NCBI RefSeq assembly: GCF_026151205.1
Contig: NC_087078.1
Span: forward strand, 5,473,675-5,537,674
Source of the DNA: Bolinopsis microptera
Taxonomy: Eukaryota; Ctenophora; Tentaculata; Lobata; Bolinopsidae
Reading direction: 5' to 3'
Length of the DNA stretch: 64,000 nucleotides
Of the stretch, positions 62,148 to 64,000 are shown one piece after another. Every line of letters begins with the position of its first letter. The stretch's first letter is position 1. Below the pieces are notes generated by a model, which did no database searches, had not been told where the DNA came from, and saw only the letters and a program-made list of their open reading frames with translations. The translations under genes were made by a program, and so were the position numbers.

Positions 62148-62856
62148 GGGGGGGGGGGGGGGGGGGGGGGGGCCAACCATATTAAAGTATATTAAAATGT
62201 AGGATTTTTCCCGATTTTGACCCGGGGATATACTTTAATATACTTTAATATACCTACAATATACTTTAATATCCCTATCTCCTTGGAGGCCTACTTCAAA
62301 AATTGTTGCCCAAAATAAGCTTGAAATGCAATTCTTAATCTATTCCAAAAAGTTCTTGAAAAAATATTGAAAACTGATGGAGTTATTTCAATTTTAATGA
62401 AGTCATTTTGGCTAGTATTCCGAACCGAGATATTATGTGCAATTTTCCCAATTTTGTTCATGGAGGTCTTTTTACTTAGTATCCACTATATTCAACAAAC
62501 ACTGAGTTATATCTTTCACATAGAGTTAGTCTCATTAAAAAATATTGAAATTTTATCGAATTTGGTCAAAAGCGAATTTGGGCAAAAGCGTATGCCCAAA
62601 TATGGGCATACTTTTTAAAGCTCATAGCTCAGCCAATTTTTGACCAATCTGGATGGAAATTCATGTACTAGTCCTAAAACAGGCTTATCTTGCGAATCTG
62701 AGTGAAAAATATAGTTCATCATGTAAATCTTAACGAAGAATATAAATCTTCTAATTGTAGGTATATTAAAGTATATTAAAATGTAGGATTTTTTCCGATT
62801 TTGACCCGGGGATATACTTTAATATACTTTAATATGGTTGGCCCCCCCCCCCCCCC
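62148..62856. mobile_element. 709-bp G-run-terminated element
   Basis: Left end: 25 G then CCAACCATATTAAAGTATAT. Right end: the exact inverse followed by 15 C. TTTTTT is duplicated at the borders (62142-62147 and 62857-62862). Inside each end an arm of about 80 bp (ATGTAGGATTTTT, CCGATTTTGACCCGGGGATA, TACTTTAATATAC) is present in the same orientation on both sides and is itself flanked by inverse TATTAAAG/CTTTAATA units. The interior is AT-rich and non-coding. The G-run, 6-bp A/T duplication and mixed direct/inverse arms match the two larger elements, although the sequences differ. Confidence 0.85.
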
Positions 62857-62895
62857 TTTTTTGTACTGAAAAATAACCTCCTACCCAATACAGAA

Positions 62896-63727
62896 ATGAG
62901 TTCGTTACTTTTGCTGCTACTAGCGTGTTTGGTGGGCGTGGCACATTCCTGCTCCTGTGCCCGAAGGAGGTACAATGCTGAGGTTTGTGACGACAGAGTA
63001 AAGTACATCATCAAGGTGAAGATAGAACAGGATCTTGATGATAAGGAATCATTTAATGATGATGACCAGGTACGTAATTTCAAGTCCATTTCAATTGGAA
63101 TTTCCGGCAGCTTCGATAACAATCCTCGGCCTCTTTTATGTATTTCTTTTCTTTCGTAACACAAAGTTAGTAAGTAAAAATTCACATTAAGTCAGCTTCC
63201 CATATCCAGAATCTTTCAATAATTGTATTATCCAGGGCGACGTGGACTCCTATGTTTGGCCGCCTCTCACTACCGACATGCCGACCACAACCACCACGGA
63301 CTGGTACAGGATCCGCCGAGTACGAGCCAAGATCCTCCACTTCTACAAAGGAAAAGGAGAACTGGGCACGGATATAATCCTGGAGAGTGGCATGATGGAC
63401 TCCATGTGCGGTATTGGTGCCTGGCTGACCCCCGGAGAGAAGTTCGCTCTTTCAACCAACAGTCTGGAGGTAGCCAAGATGGGCCTCTGTTCCTTCAACT
63501 TTGTGGTTGGAGGCTGGGAATGGGACCAAGTGGAACCAGTGCTGAAGAACCATGACTGTGACTGCAAGTTACAGGCGTGTCGGATGAGGGTAAACAGAAA
63601 AGTACTCCGAGGAATGTGCAAGGATACCGCTGCTTACTGCGCTCAAGATGACAAAGGGAAGTGTAGGTGGTACAATGCTGAGTCTATAGAATCTTGTAGA
63701 CTTCCCCCGTACATGAGAAGGAACTGA
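62896..63727 (+). CDS. TIMP-like metalloproteinase inhibitor, two exons
   Basis: Exons 62896-63069 and 63236-63727 (phase 0) give 221 aa. Signal peptide MSSLLLLLLACLVGVAHS, then a mature protein starting CSCARRRYN: the Cys-x-Cys N-terminus by which TIMPs chelate the zinc of matrix metalloproteinases. The mature chain has exactly twelve cysteines, the TIMP number: CSC, VCDD, MCGIG, LCSF, CDCKLQAC, MCKD, YCAQ, KCRW, SCRL. N-domain features include IIKVKIEQ (beta strand B) and the late CGIGAWLTPGEKF block. The AB-type loop carries an acidic and Thr-rich insertion (DDKESFNDDDQ and TDMPTTTTTDW). The C-terminal subdomain is present and ends PPYMRRN. It acts in the extracellular matrix. The start codon is 40 bp from a transposon-like element. 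Confidence 0.93.
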
Positions 63728-64000
63728 ACACTCGGACCCTGCCAAGAGCAATTACTTACAAGAACAAATTTATTCCAAAGAACTGTGAAGAAAGGACGCC
63801 CATGTTTTCCTTAACGAATGATACCCGTACAATATTTATTTGAAATATTTACAATTTACGAAGAGGTATAGCAAATATTTATCGTTCTGAACCACCACGA
63901 GAACTCGATCCACTCCATGCATGGTTGGTAATATATCACGAACACTTATTACGTGGTTGATATTGCGTACACTTAAAACGAGCTGATGATATGATGTGTT
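63728..64000. other. downstream of TIMP-like gene
   Basis: 3' UTR or intergenic sequence to the end of the window; nothing else recognised. Confidence 0.5.

Overview
The window is animal genomic DNA: AT-rich, with genes split by GT-AG introns and recognisable metazoan families (proteasome subunit beta type-7, the coactivator EDF1/MBF1, an hnRNP U-like protein, two VHL beta-domain proteins, the ELM2/SANT corepressor MIER, an MFS transporter and a 12-cysteine TIMP). Many antisense genes lie inside introns of housekeeping genes. That, with the early-animal gene set, fits a ctenophore or another non-bilaterian. This is an inference; no single sequence here proves the lineage.

Layout. 0.5-6.9 kb: PSMB7 in seven exons, with an intronless, antisense fatty-acid-synthase-like gene (1014 aa, ketosynthase dead, malonyl/acetyltransferase and ACP intact) inside its last intron. 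7.6-8.8 kb: a two-exon disordered protein of unknown function. 9.3-11.0 kb: EDF1 in six exons. 11.4-32.0 kb: one large hnRNP U-like gene in twelve exons (RGG region, SPRY, P-loop kinase-like domain, SYG/QY low-complexity tail). Its introns hold a 3.3-kb transposon-like element, several short inverted-repeat elements, a tRNA-derived SINE, an antisense orphan ORF and a complete six-exon antisense gene for a secreted orphan. Exon 9 carries one apparent 1-nt frameshift. 32.0-37.8 kb: repeat-rich intergenic DNA ending in a second copy (2.85 kb) of the same element. 37.9-42.1 kb: a small PPxY single-pass membrane protein, then two tandem VHL-domain genes. 42.8-57.9 kb: MIER in ten exons, hosting four antisense loci: a secreted 351-aa orphan, a secreted amphipathic protein, a broken duplicate of it, and an MFS transporter. 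Its intron 8 also holds a 202-bp tandem duplication and a dead non-LTR reverse transcriptase. 57.9-62.1 kb: no recognisable gene. 62.1-63.7 kb: a 709-bp inverted-repeat element ending 40 bp before the start codon of a TIMP-like gene.

The most novel signal is a set of three elements (12349-15608, 34940-37793, 62148-62856). Each begins with a run of 10 to 25 G and ends with a run of C, is flanked by a perfect 6-bp A/T-rich direct repeat (TTTAAC, TATATA, TTTTTT), and has arms repeated both directly and inversely. The two large copies carry 2-2.7 kb of pyrimidine-only-like satellite between minisatellite arms. None encodes a transposase. The second clear theme is nesting: five intact antisense genes or ORFs plus one pseudogene lie in introns of three host genes, and the host transcripts encode conserved nuclear or proteasomal proteins.
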